DNA of 26,282 nt from JAPLHP01 sp963720375 (GCA_963720375.1 CAVRFM010000013.1:1-26282); one strand, 5' to 3'; shown: positions 7,625-16,047, counted from the first letter of the stretch. Numbers and translations are program-made. The notes: generated by a model not told the origin, from the sequence alone.

Positions 7625-8323
7625 GTGATCTTGTTGTGCGGTTTGGCTTTGGCTGCGATTGTACAGGGGCTCAGCAGAATTGGCCTAGAGGGTCATATTT
7701 TGTGGCCGGAAGGTACTTGGATATGTGCCGCTCCGCATGGTATGAAGTCTTATATGGGGGACACTGCCAAAGTAACAACATCGACGGTGAAATCAGGGAA
7801 TCGCTTCACCATCGGCCACCAGAAGCGTGTGGCTGAGCTTGCCTGTGCCATAGCCCAGGGGATGGGCCTTACCAGCGACCAGATACATGCGATCCATATA
7901 GCCGGGCTTGTTCATGATATCGGCAAGGCCCGTGTGCCGATGAGGATTCTCATCAAACCCGGCAGACTGGACGAAACGGAATTTTCTCTGGTGGTAAGCC
8001 ACTGTCAGGCCGGTTACGACATGCTCAAAGGCGTGAGGTTTCCCTGGCCGGTTGCCGACATAGTGCTTCAGCATCATGAAAGGATGAACGGGAGCGGCTA
8101 TCCCTCGGGCATGTGCGGTGATGAGATTTCTATAGAGGCCAGAATACTGGGCGTTGCGGATGTTGTTGAGGCCATGACCTCCCATCGGCCCTACCGGGCG
8201 GCTCTTGATATAGAAATAGCCATGGATGAGCTCTTGCAAAACAGCGGTATCTTATATGACCCCGATGCGGTCTGCACCTGCATAAAGCTCTTTGCCGACA
8301 AAGGGTTTCGGTTTGAGGAATGA
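7625..8323 (+). CDS. Stand-alone HD-GYP domain protein (cyclic-di-GMP phosphodiesterase family)
   Basis: The C-terminal 190 residues are one HD-GYP domain with all signature elements: GHQKRVAELAC, LVHDIGK (the HD pair), SHCQAGYDML, QHHERMNGSGYP (HHE and GYP) and LGVADVVEAMTSHRPYR. Members hydrolyse cyclic-di-GMP at a metal centre in the cytoplasm. The domain is closely similar to the C-terminus of the receiver-HD-GYP protein at 13152-14948, including the ending GFRFEE versus GFAFEE, so the two are paralogues. There is no sensory or receiver domain. The start is uncertain: GTG at 7625 opens the frame and gives a hydrophobic N-terminus, while in-frame ATGs at 7742 and 7754 would give just the domain; none has a good ribosome site. 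The usual KRDYFT before the first His is SGNRFT here. Confidence 0.85.
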   Translation: MILLCGLALAAIVQGLSRIGLEGHILWPEGTWICAAPHGMKSYMGDTAKVTTSTVKSGNRFTIGHQKRVAELACAIAQGMGLTSDQIHAIHIAGLVHDIGKARVPMRILIKPGRLDETEFSLVVSHCQAGYDMLKGVRFPWPVADIVLQHHERMNGSGYPSGMCGDEISIEARILGVADVVEAMTSHRPYRAALDIEIAMDELLQNSGILYDPDAVCTCIKLFADKGFRFEE

Positions 8324-8410
8324 TGGGGCGAACAAACATGGATATCAACAACAGCAACATCCTGCCTCAGACGTAAGCCATCCTCGACATTAATTAGCCA
8401 TACTTGTGTC

Positions 8411-8439
8411 TTGCCTTAATCACAAACCAGTGCTATAAT
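8411..8439 (+). promoter_or_regulatory. Strong extended -10 promoter for the signalling block
   Basis: -35 TTGCCT (8411-8416), 17 bp, then TGC-TATAAT with the hexamer at 8434-8439, so both hexamers and an extended -10 TG are present. The leader to the ATG at 8534 is about 88 bases and contains AT-rich TATATTATATATTA and overlapping short palindromes around AAGCTTAAGC (8491-8500). Confidence 0.65.
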
Positions 8440-8533
8440 AGATCGATTATGATTTAGGCGTATATTATATATTACTTACCAGATATGCTAAGCTTAAGCC
8501 AGAGATGCAAGGAGAATCCGGGGTGGGGAAATC

Positions 8534-10396
8534 ATGGTAGCGGTCAGAAAATCGGGTATTGGTGCTGTGGGTGATATCGCCTGGGGCACCCACTTCTGCC
8601 AGTTTTACCATACCAGAGAAGACCTTATCGATATCCTGGTGCCCTATTTCAAGGCGGGATTGGAGAATAATGAGTACTGTCTGTGGATTACCGCAAACCC
8701 TCTTGGTGAACGAGAAGCCGAAAGGGCCATGCGGGAGGCGGTGCCCGATTTCTACCGGCTATATCAGGGCCCAGGACAGATAGAGATGGTCCCCTACAGT
8801 GTGTGGTATCTCAAGGATGGTTCGTTTAATCTCTCGGGGCTTCTCAGTGGCCGCGTTCATAAAGCCACCCAGGCTCTGTCCAAGGGCTACGATGGTGTCA
8901 GAGTCACCGTCAACGTGGCATGGCTGGACAAGAAGACCTGGAACAAGTTTGTCTCCTACGAAGAAGAGGAAAACAGTTCGATGAACGGACACCCGATCCT
9001 GTCCCTCTGTTCCTATCCATTGGCCAAGTGCGGGTCATCCGAAATCATAGATGTGGTCAGGAACCATCAGTTTGCCCTTGTCAGGCGGGGATTTGAGTGG
9101 GGGCTGGTAGGCGGATCGGGGCATGAAAAGACGAGGAGAGGGCATCCGGAGAGTGAATATGCCTACAGGGCCTTGTTCGAGGGCGCGCTTGATGGCATGT
9201 TTGTTATCGATGCCGAAACGATGAGAGTGGTGTTAGCCAATGAGACTGCCGCGAAGATGTTTGGGATGGATAGTGCAGAGGATGCGGTGGGAGTAACCCC
9301 CCTTGATTTCATCTCCCAGGATGATAGGGATCGAGCTGTCAAGATTATTGCGGAGGACATGTTTGGGGAAGACCTCCGTCAGGTCAACGAATTCCGGACA
9401 GTGACCAAGGATGGTAGAGAGGTATGGGTCAGCGCCCGTGGTGCCAGGACCGAATACTGCGGCAGACCGGCAGGATGTATCTCTATCAGAGATATCACTG
9501 CGCAGAAGCTTGCAGAGGGGAAGTTGCAGTCACTGGAAGAAGAAAACCGCCTGGTGATGGAGAATGCCGGTGAAGCCATCGTTGTGGTCCAGGACGGGAT
9601 GCTCAAGTTCGTTAACTCCAAAGCCGTAGAGATCTCAGACTATTCGGAGAAAGAACTGACCTCCAGGCCCTTCACGGAATTCGTCCATCCTGATGATCAG
9701 AAGATGATAGTGGAATTGCGTCTCAAGAAGCTGAATGGCGAGCGAATTCCTCATGGCATTACCTTCAGGATTATCGGTAAAGGGGGCAATGTGATATGGG
9801 CAGGACTCAATGCCATCTCATTTACCTGGGAGGGCAAACCGGCTGTCTGGTGTTTCCTGGATGACATTACCGAGCGCAAGCAGGCGGAGGAGAGACTGGA
9901 GTACGTTAATATCCACGATGCGCTTAGCGGCCTTTACAACCGCGCCTATTTTGAGGAAGCGTTTGCAAGGCTGGAACGCGGCGGCAGGTCTCCAGTGAGC
10001 GTCGTGATAGCCGAGGTGGACGGATTGAAGGCAATCAAAGACAGGCAGGGGCATGCGGCAGCAGATGCTATGTTGCAGCGTGCTGCGAAGGTGTTAACTG
10101 CAGCCTTCCGCACCGAAGACGTGGTGGCCAGAATCGGGGGCGATGAGTTCGCAGTGCTGCTTCCCGGTGCAGACAGGTCTGCGGCAGAGAAAGCTCAGGC
10201 ACTAATCGGAGACATCCTGGCAATTCACAACAGCAATGTCCAGGGGCCTCCCCTGAGTCTCTCTACCGGCGTAGCGATGGGGGAGAAGGGCTGCTCTTTG
10301 GCCAAAGTCCTGAAAGAGGCTGACAAGAGCATGCATCAGGAAAAACAGGCGAGGAAGGCCAGGACCAGGAGTGCGGGTGCTCAGCCAGCAAGATAG
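8534..10396 (+). CDS. MEDS-PAS-PAS-GGDEF signalling protein
   Basis: A 620-residue soluble protein. Residues 10-190 form a MEDS domain (the DcmR-type sensory domain), with WGTHFCQFYHTREDL, YFKAGLENNEYCLWIT and VRVTVNVAWLDKKTW. Two PAS domains follow at about 210-330 and 335-450, each ending in an RDIT or DDIT signature. The GGDEF domain is at about 458-605. The GGDEF motif (535-539) and the RxxD inhibitory site (526-529) are intact. The position of the first metal-binding Asp is Glu494, and the guanine-contacting Asn is Lys502 in VDGLKAIKD, so synthase activity is doubtful. The product, if made, is cyclic-di-GMP. PAS1 is strikingly similar to the PAS of the next protein. No membrane segment; the signal sensed is unknown. 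The start has a GGGG before it, with an AGGAGA too far upstream to count. Confidence 0.9.
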   Translation: MVAVRKSGIGAVGDIAWGTHFCQFYHTREDLIDILVPYFKAGLENNEYCLWITANPLGEREAERAMREAVPDFYRLYQGPGQIEMVPYSVWYLKDGSFNLSGLLSGRVHKATQALSKGYDGVRVTVNVAWLDKKTWNKFVSYEEEENSSMNGHPILSLCSYPLAKCGSSEIIDVVRNHQFALVRRGFEWGLVGGSGHEKTRRGHPESEYAYRALFEGALDGMFVIDAETMRVVLANETAAKMFGMDSAEDAVGVTPLDFISQDDRDRAVKIIAEDMFGEDLRQVNEFRTVTKDGREVWVSARGARTEYCGRPAGCISIRDITAQKLAEGKLQSLEEENRLVMENAGEAIVVVQDGMLKFVNSKAVEISDYSEKELTSRPFTEFVHPDDQKMIVELRLKKLNGERIPHGITFRIIGKGGNVIWAGLNAISFTWEGKPAVWCFLDDITERKQAEERLEYVNIHDALSGLYNRAYFEEAFARLERGGRSPVSVVIAEVDGLKAIKDRQGHAAADAMLQRAAKVLTAAFRTEDVVARIGGDEFAVLLPGADRSAAEKAQALIGDILAIHNSNVQGPPLSLSTGVAMGEKGCSLAKVLKEADKSMHQEKQARKARTRSAGAQPAR

Positions 10397-10479
10397 CAGC
10401 ACGTGCCAGATATGTTGATAACTATGTACTCTCGAGTAGGGACATGAGGAATAGTAATGCAAACTGAAGGAGTTGGCCC

Positions 10480-12699
10480 ATGACACTGCGATGGAAGACG
10501 ATACTGGTTATTGGCATCACTTTTGCTGCTCTCCTGGGGATACTTTTTGTGGTCTGGCAGACCATCCTGGTCAGACGCTTCACCGAACTGGAGAAGCAGA
10601 ACACCAGCCAGAATACTGAGAGAGCAATGAACGCTGTCCGGCAGGATATCGACTCGGTAAGCACTGCGGCTGCCGACTGGGGCATATGGGACGACACCTA
10701 TCAATTCGCCCAGGATGGAAACCAGGGCTACATCGATGCCAATTTTCAGGACTCCAGTTTCACTTCCATACAAATGAACCTGATACTCATCATCGATTCC
10801 TCCGGCCAGGTGCTCCATGGTGAAGCATTCGATCTGCAGAACCAGGTAGGAGTTCCCATTCCAGCCAGTCTGGAGGAAAATCTATCCGCTGACAGCCCCC
10901 TTATGCAGCACCCGGACGAAGAGAGCGTATCAGGGATTGTCATTCTTCCCGAAGGCCCCATGCTTATTGCCTCCCAGCCTATCCTCAACAGCGAGGGAGA
11001 CGGGCCTGTCCAGGGGACACTGATCATGGGACGCTACTTTGACTCGGCCGAAATAGCAAGGCTGGCCGTATTGACGAATCTCTCTCTGGCATACTACCAG
11101 TCCAACGATACCGATCTGCCCGCCGATTTCCAGGTAGCGCAATCTTCACTCTCGGAAGAGACCCCCGTTTTCACACGACCACTGAGCAAGGCCACCATCG
11201 GCGGCTATGGCCTTCTGGATGACATCTACGGTAATCCTGCCCTTATTCTGAGGGTAGACCTGCCCAGGGATATCTACCAGCAGGGCCAGCAAACGGTCCT
11301 TTACGTGGTGATCTCTCTTGTGGCTGTGGGTGTGGTATTCGGGGTAGTGATCATCTTGTTGCTGGATAAAGCGGTTCTGTCGAGGTTCTTCCGGCTGGGA
11401 GTCGGCCTGCGCAAGATACGCGAAATGGGCGACGTGTCACAGCGGCTGCCGGTCACTGGAAAGGATGAACTATCAAACCTTGCCACAGATATCAACAGCA
11501 TGCTGGCATCATTGCAGAAATCGGAAGGCGAACTCGTCGAAAGCGAGAAGTATCAGCATTTGTTTGAGAACACTCTTGACGGCATATTGGTTGTTGATGC
11601 CCAGACCATGAAAGTGGTGCTGGCCAATCAAGCTACTGCGGGGATGTTTGCGCTTGGTGATATTAAGGAGGCGGTTGGGGTCGATCCACTTGAATTCGTT
11701 CATCCGGACGACAGGGACGCGACTCTCAGGGTTATTACACACGATACTCTTGAAAAGGATCTGCGCCAGACTAACGAATTGCGGGTGGTGAGCAGAGACG
11801 GCAAGGAGAAATGGGTCAGCGCCCACGCTGTGAGAACCCAGTACCAGGGAAGGCTGGCAGCATTGATTTCGCTCAGGGACATCACAAAGCGCAAGGAAGC
11901 AGAGGAAGAGGTCCGCCGGCTCAACACCGACCTTGAACAACGCATCCGCGAACGTACGGCACAGCTACAGGCCTCCAATCAGGAACTGGAGTCGTTTACC
12001 TATTCGGTCTCACATGACCTGCGTGCCCCGCTCAGGTCTATTACCGGCTTCAGCCAGGCACTGCTGGAAGACTATGCTGATAAACTGGACGCGCATGCGA
12101 ACGACTACCTTAATCGTGTACGTGCTGCGAGCCTGCGCCTGGCACAGCTTACTGATGATCTCTTGAATCTGTCACGCGTGACCCGCAGCGAAATGCGGCA
12201 TGAAGCTGTCAATCTGACCGAAATAGCACAGGCAGTTGTTGCTGAACTGAGGCAAAGGCAGCCGGAACGCCAGGTTGAGTTCGTCGTTGCGGAAGGAATG
12301 GTGGACAGAGGCGATGCCCGTCTCATCCAGGTGGTACTGGACAACCTGCTTGGCAATGCATGGAAATTTACCCAGAAGCGTCCGCAGGCAAAGATAGAAT
12401 TCGGTGTTATGCAGCACGATGGGGAAACGGCATATTTCGTGCGCGACAACGGCGCCGGCTTCGACATGACCTATGCCGATAAATTGTTCCTGCCCTTCCA
12501 ACGTCTTCATGCGGTGACCGAGTTCGAGGGCACCGGTATTGGCCTGGCGACCATACAGCGCATAGTCCGCCGCCACGGCGGTCACGCTTGGGCTGAAGGA
12601 GTGGTGGGGCAAGGGGCCACATTCTATTTCACGCTTAAACTAAACACCCAGAGCTTAAACCAAACACTCAAAGTTGAAGTAGGAGGAGCAACAACATGA
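10480..12699 (+). CDS. Hybrid-free sensor histidine kinase: CHASE4-HAMP-PAS-HisKA-HATPase
   Basis: A 739-residue membrane kinase. TM1 is residues 7-29. A periplasmic CHASE4-type sensor (about 30-268) has the hallmark WGIWDDTYQF. TM2 is about 272-296, HAMP 297-350, PAS 357-470, and a coiled coil leads to HisKA with SHDLRAPLRSI and phospho-acceptor His512. The ATPase domain has DNLLGNAWKF (N box, 621), RDNGAGFDM (G1) and GTGIGLA (G2). The ESFTYSVSHDLRAPL signature is that of phytochrome-type kinases, which pair with small CheY/Rcp1-like receivers; just such a gene follows with a 4-bp ATGA overlap. AAGGAG lies eight bases before the ATG. Ligand unknown. The gene shares direction with the GGDEF gene 83 bp upstream. 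Confidence 0.93.
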   Translation: MTLRWKTILVIGITFAALLGILFVVWQTILVRRFTELEKQNTSQNTERAMNAVRQDIDSVSTAAADWGIWDDTYQFAQDGNQGYIDANFQDSSFTSIQMNLILIIDSSGQVLHGEAFDLQNQVGVPIPASLEENLSADSPLMQHPDEESVSGIVILPEGPMLIASQPILNSEGDGPVQGTLIMGRYFDSAEIARLAVLTNLSLAYYQSNDTDLPADFQVAQSSLSEETPVFTRPLSKATIGGYGLLDDIYGNPALILRVDLPRDIYQQGQQTVLYVVISLVAVGVVFGVVIILLLDKAVLSRFFRLGVGLRKIREMGDVSQRLPVTGKDELSNLATDINSMLASLQKSEGELVESEKYQHLFENTLDGILVVDAQTMKVVLANQATAGMFALGDIKEAVGVDPLEFVHPDDRDATLRVITHDTLEKDLRQTNELRVVSRDGKEKWVSAHAVRTQYQGRLAALISLRDITKRKEAEEEVRRLNTDLEQRIRERTAQLQASNQELESFTYSVSHDLRAPLRSITGFSQALLEDYADKLDAHANDYLNRVRAASLRLAQLTDDLLNLSRVTRSEMRHEAVNLTEIAQAVVAELRQRQPERQVEFVVAEGMVDRGDARLIQVVLDNLLGNAWKFTQKRPQAKIEFGVMQHDGETAYFVRDNGAGFDMTYADKLFLPFQRLHAVTEFEGTGIGLATIQRIVRRHGGHAWAEGVVGQGATFYFTLKLNTQSLNQTLKVEVGGATT

Positions 12700-13142
12700 A
12701 GGAGAAGGAGAAGATCATTCTGCTGGTGGAAGACAATCCTGACGATATCGAGCTGACCGTTCGCGCCTTCAGGAAAAGCAACATCATGAACGAGGTGGTG
12801 GTGGCACACGATGGATCTGAAGCCCTGGATTACCTGTTCGGCGCAGGTCCATACACTGGCCGTGACCTGGGCATCATGCCGACGCTCATTCTGCTGGATC
12901 TGAAGATGCCGAAGGTGGACGGGCTCGAAGTGTTAAGGCGCATGAGAGCCAACGAGCGCACTAAACTCCTCCCCGTGGTCATACTCACCACTTCCAAGGA
13001 GGAACAGGACATAATTGACGGCTACGCTCTGGGTGCTAACAGTTATGTTCGCAAACCGGTGGATTTCAACCAGTTCGTTGAAGCAGTACGCCAACTGGGA
13101 CTGTACTGGTTTATCCTGAACGAGCCGCTGCCTAGAAACTAG
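12696..13142 (+). CDS. CheY/Rcp1-like single-domain response regulator
   Basis: A 148-residue receiver domain with no output domain. LLVEDNPDD holds the acidic pocket, LILLDLKMPK the phospho-acceptor Asp68, VILTTS the conserved Thr, and SYVRKPVDF the Lys120-Pro switch. The insertion DYLFGAGPYTGRDLG between helix 2 and strand 3 is typical of Rcp1-type regulators that serve phytochrome-class kinases. It overlaps the kinase gene by 4 bp, so translation is probably coupled and the kinase is its likely phosphodonor. It could act on the kinase itself, relay phosphate, or touch an unknown partner; no DNA-binding part exists. Confidence 0.93.
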   Translation: MKEKEKIILLVEDNPDDIELTVRAFRKSNIMNEVVVAHDGSEALDYLFGAGPYTGRDLGIMPTLILLDLKMPKVDGLEVLRRMRANERTKLLPVVILTTSKEEQDIIDGYALGANSYVRKPVDFNQFVEAVRQLGLYWFILNEPLPRN

Positions 13143-13151
13143 GAGGTCGAT

Positions 13152-14948
13152 ATGAGCGCAGAGCTCCATGTCCTGATCGTCGATGATTCAGAAGACGACG
13201 CTCTGGTCGTACTTCGCGAATTGAAGCGCGGCGGCTATTCCCCGACTTTTCAAAGGGTTGACACGGCTGAAGCCATGACGGCTGCCCTGAAGAATGGCCC
13301 CTGGGATATCATAATTTGCGACTATATCATGCCGTCCTTCAGCGGTCTGGCTGCATTGAACGTGTTCAAGGCAAGCGGCCTTGACCTGCCATTCATACTG
13401 GTGTCAGGCAAGGTTGGCGAAGACAAAGCGGTAGAGGCCATGAAGTCCGGGGCAACCGACTACGTCATGAAGGACAAACTGAACCGCCTTGTTCCGGCTG
13501 TTAAACGTGAGCTGGATGAGGTGAAATTCCGAAGAGAGCACCGGGAGGCAGAGCAAGCCCTGAGAGAGAGTGAAAAGCGCTACCGCATCCTTGCGGAGAA
13601 CATCTCCGACGTCATCTGGGTCACCAATATGAACATGCGGGTTACCTATCTCAGTCCCTCCATTTCCCGTCTGCTGGGCTACAGTATGGAGGAATCCATG
13701 GCCCGTGGCATGGAAGAGAGCTTGACGCCTGATTCTCTCAAGGCGTCTGCAGATGCTATTGCAAAAGCGCTGGCCGCAGAGCAGGAGGGGAAGACGGATG
13801 AGGTTCTCGGTATGCCGCCTCTGGAAGTAGAGATGATACGCAAGGATGGCTCTACCATCTGGGTGGGCAGCACCGCGAGTTTTATCCGCGGACCGGACGG
13901 CCAGCCCGTGGAGATAGTGGGGGTCTTGCGCGATATCACCGAGCGCAAGAGGTCAGAGGAGGCCCTAAGGGAATCAGAGGAGCGGTTCCGCAGTCTGGTC
14001 GAATCCACCGTCGACCTTGTGTGGGAATTGGACGAGGAAGGCGTATACACTTATGTCAGCCCCCAAATACGCGACATACTGGGCTATGAGCCCGAAGAAG
14101 TGTTGGGCAAGAGGGCCACTGACTTCATGTCTCCGGAAGAAGCCGAGCGTGTTGCTGCTATTTTTGCCTCTGCGGTTGCCTCCGAAGAGCCCTTCAGCTT
14201 TGTGGAAGAAGCATACTTCAAGAAGGATGGCCGTCTGGTCACGGTGGAATCCAGCGGAGGCCCGTTCTTCGATGCCGAAGGGGGGTTGCTGGGCTACCGT
14301 GGCATTGACAGAGATATCACCGAGCGCAAGGAGGCAGCCAAACGTCTTACAGAAAGCTTGAATAAGCTACAGAGAATCATGGATGGCACCATCATGGCCA
14401 TAACACTGGCGGTGGAAAAGAGGGATTACTTTACCGCCGGCCATCAACAGCGTGTGGCCAAGCTTGCCTGCGCTATAGGCCAGGAAATGGGCCTTTCAGG
14501 AGAGCAGCTTCAGGTGATCCGCATAGCCGGGCTCCTTCATGATATCGGTAAGATCTGTATACCGCTGGACGTTCTTAACAAGCCAATCAGGTTGAACGAG
14601 ATCGAGACTGCTATGGTTCAAAGTCATTGCCAGGTTGGTTACGACATACTGAAGGACGTGGAGTTTCCCTGGCCGATTGCCGACATAGTGATTCAGCATC
14701 ATGAAAGAATGAACGGTTCCGGCTATCCTTTGCGGCTCCATGAAGATGATATCCTGCTGGAGGCGAGAATCCTGGGCGTGGCCGATGTTGTTGAGGCTAT
14801 GACCGCCAAGCGACCCTACCGGGCGGCTGCCGGTTTGGATGCAGCCCTGGAGGAGGTCTCACAGAACAGTGGTGTCCTGTATGACTCCGATGTGGTATAT
14901 GCTTGCTTGAGGGCGTTTACCGAAAAAGGTTTCGCTTTCGAAGAGTAA
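13152..14948 (+). CDS. Receiver-PAS-PAS-HD-GYP response regulator (cyclic-di-GMP phosphodiesterase)
   Basis: A 598-residue soluble protein. The receiver at 1-125 has IVDDSEDD, ICDYIMP with Asp57, and YVMKDK with Lys107. Two PAS domains follow (about 140-268 and 275-395), each ending in RDITERK and linked by ALRESEERF-type helices. The HD-GYP domain is at about 408-598, with LLHDIGK (HD at 463-464), QHHERMNGSGYP (GYP at 524-526) and ADVVEAMTAKRPYR. All catalytic elements for cyclic-di-GMP hydrolysis are present. AGGAGG lies before the ATG, overlapping the region just after the upstream stop, so kinase, receiver and this gene form one operon. Phosphorylation by the kinase presumably sets the activity. 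Its HD-GYP domain is paralogous to the stand-alone protein at 7625-8323. Confidence 0.93.
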   Translation: MSAELHVLIVDDSEDDALVVLRELKRGGYSPTFQRVDTAEAMTAALKNGPWDIIICDYIMPSFSGLAALNVFKASGLDLPFILVSGKVGEDKAVEAMKSGATDYVMKDKLNRLVPAVKRELDEVKFRREHREAEQALRESEKRYRILAENISDVIWVTNMNMRVTYLSPSISRLLGYSMEESMARGMEESLTPDSLKASADAIAKALAAEQEGKTDEVLGMPPLEVEMIRKDGSTIWVGSTASFIRGPDGQPVEIVGVLRDITERKRSEEALRESEERFRSLVESTVDLVWELDEEGVYTYVSPQIRDILGYEPEEVLGKRATDFMSPEEAERVAAIFASAVASEEPFSFVEEAYFKKDGRLVTVESSGGPFFDAEGGLLGYRGIDRDITERKEAAKRLTESLNKLQRIMDGTIMAITLAVEKRDYFTAGHQQRVAKLACAIGQEMGLSGEQLQVIRIAGLLHDIGKICIPLDVLNKPIRLNEIETAMVQSHCQVGYDILKDVEFPWPIADIVIQHHERMNGSGYPLRLHEDDILLEARILGVADVVEAMTAKRPYRAAAGLDAALEEVSQNSGVLYDSDVVYACLRAFTEKGFAFEE

Positions 14949-15196
14949 TTCATCATGGCATGAGCGAGACCAGTCCCCCTGGACAACCTGCCATAGACGC
15001 TCCTCACCAGCATCCAGCAAGAGAAAGATTGCTTCCTGTGCGCATATCTGGCCCGCCCTTCCGGGTACTGAATCGGGGGTTTGATGGACAAGCACAGACG
15101 GGTGTTTCCCGGCCAGGGGAGTAATGAGAGTAATTTGTAAGAGATGGGGATGACCATTGAGACACGATTGTGAGAGGATTTGTGTAGATTCTTGCT
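14949..15196. other. Non-coding stretch before the prepilin-like gene
   Basis: No convincing gene on either strand. The stretch 15048-15116 can fold with CTGGCC pairing to GGCCAG at its ends and CCGGG/CCCGG inside, and AGCAA/TTGCT forms a small stem at about 15017-15033. It may be an RNA leader for the prepilin-like gene, but no known riboswitch is recognised. Confidence 0.25.
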
Positions 15197-15615
15197 GTGA
15201 AAAATTCCTCAATGCTTGGGTGTCGACGCCAGGACGGTTTTACCTGCTCGAGCTGCTGGTGGTCATATTTGTGCTGGGAACCATGGCTGCTATAGCTACG
15301 TTAGCTGTGACCAGATTCATAGGCAGCGGGGCTGTTGAGGCAGCGAACACTGAACTGTCCCAGGCCCGCACTGCTATCAACATCTGTATGTGCGAAGCCG
15401 GGGTGAACCACCTTGATGCGGCCGTATCTGGTTGGGATGGCAGGGGAGGACTGGTTCTGGCTACGGACGTATCAGGGGTATCTCATGACGCGGCAACCTA
15501 CCTCGATGGCCCCAAATTCAAGGCCAGGTACAATGTGGATCAGAATGGTGTCATCACTGGTGTGACGGATGTGTCCTGGTCCGGTGTAAGCTGGGCCACC
15601 GATCGCTGGAAATAG
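15197..15615 (+). CDS. Type IV prepilin-like protein, one frameshift at the signal peptide
   Basis: From GTG at 15197 the protein begins MKNSSMLGCRRQDGFT, a class III signal peptide with the prepilin peptidase site G|FT. It then continues in another frame as LLELLVVIFVLGTMAAIA, giving the classic GFTLLELLVVI with the +5 glutamate. One C is missing at 15244 in what should be a CCC run. The hydrophobic helix is followed by NTELSQARTAIN and a small soluble domain of about 90 residues with few Cys. Such pseudopilins or minor pilins assemble into type IV pili or type II secretion filaments. No pilus assembly gene lies in the window. It follows the cyclic-di-GMP block on the same strand, though 248 bp away. 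Without the correction the frame would start upstream and lack the Gly at the cleavage site. Confidence 0.7.
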
Positions 15616-15674
15616 GCTTCACGGCCACTGGTCAGAGCGCCAAATTCCGCACTATTGGGCCCATCTCTATAGTC

Positions 15675-15966
15675 TTATAACTTCGCCCCACAGCCCATGC
15701 AGAACTTGGCATTCTCAGATATCTTGTCACCGCATTTAGGGCAAGACTTCTGCCCTCCGGCTTGCGCCTCCGAACTGATGACAGGGCTTCCGGCTTTGGA
15801 TTCCGTCGCGGCTGACTGAGGGTAGATCGTCTGTCCTGTCCCTTTCCCTGCGGAACTCCCGTATGCTCTTGCCTAGGGCACCACCAATGCTGCCCAGCTT
15901 CCCCACACCGAAAATCAAGACTATGGCAACCACGATAAGGGCAATTTCCAACGGGCCTACGTCCAT
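15675..15966 (-). CDS. TatA/TatE-like protein with C-terminal zinc ribbon, one frameshift
   Basis: The start MDVGPLEIALIVVAIVLIFG gives the single TatA transmembrane helix, followed by the FG hinge, GKLGSIGGALGKSIREFRR as the amphipathic helix, and then a linker. One extra G in a GGG run near 15846 breaks the frame. Corrected, the protein goes on as KGTGQTIYPQSAATESKAG and ends in a double-CxxC zinc ribbon, CPKCGDKI...FCMGCGAKL, for about 96 residues. TatA proteins oligomerise in the membrane to form the twin-arginine translocation path for folded proteins. A zinc ribbon is not part of the canonical protein. AAAGGAG lies eight bases before the ATG at 15966. No tatB or tatC is near. It is convergent with the prepilin-like gene. 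Confidence 0.7.
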
Positions 15967-16047
15967 GGACTCACTCCTTTGCGCCTCTGTATACGGCCAG
16001 CGCCTACCGCTTACCATAAATGCTAGTCCAGCAATTCAGCCAAGTCA

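Noticed and set aside
8338..8376. Tiny open frame MDINNSNILPQT after the stand-alone HD-GYP gene
   Set aside because: Twelve codons, poor ribosome site, no similarity to anything recognised.
15081..15120. Possible c-di-GMP-I riboswitch, because of AAGCACAGACGGG before a pilin gene
   Set aside because: Only a short part resembles the GCACAGGGCAAACC core; the second half (GCAAAGCC and GGCCUAA-like) is missing.
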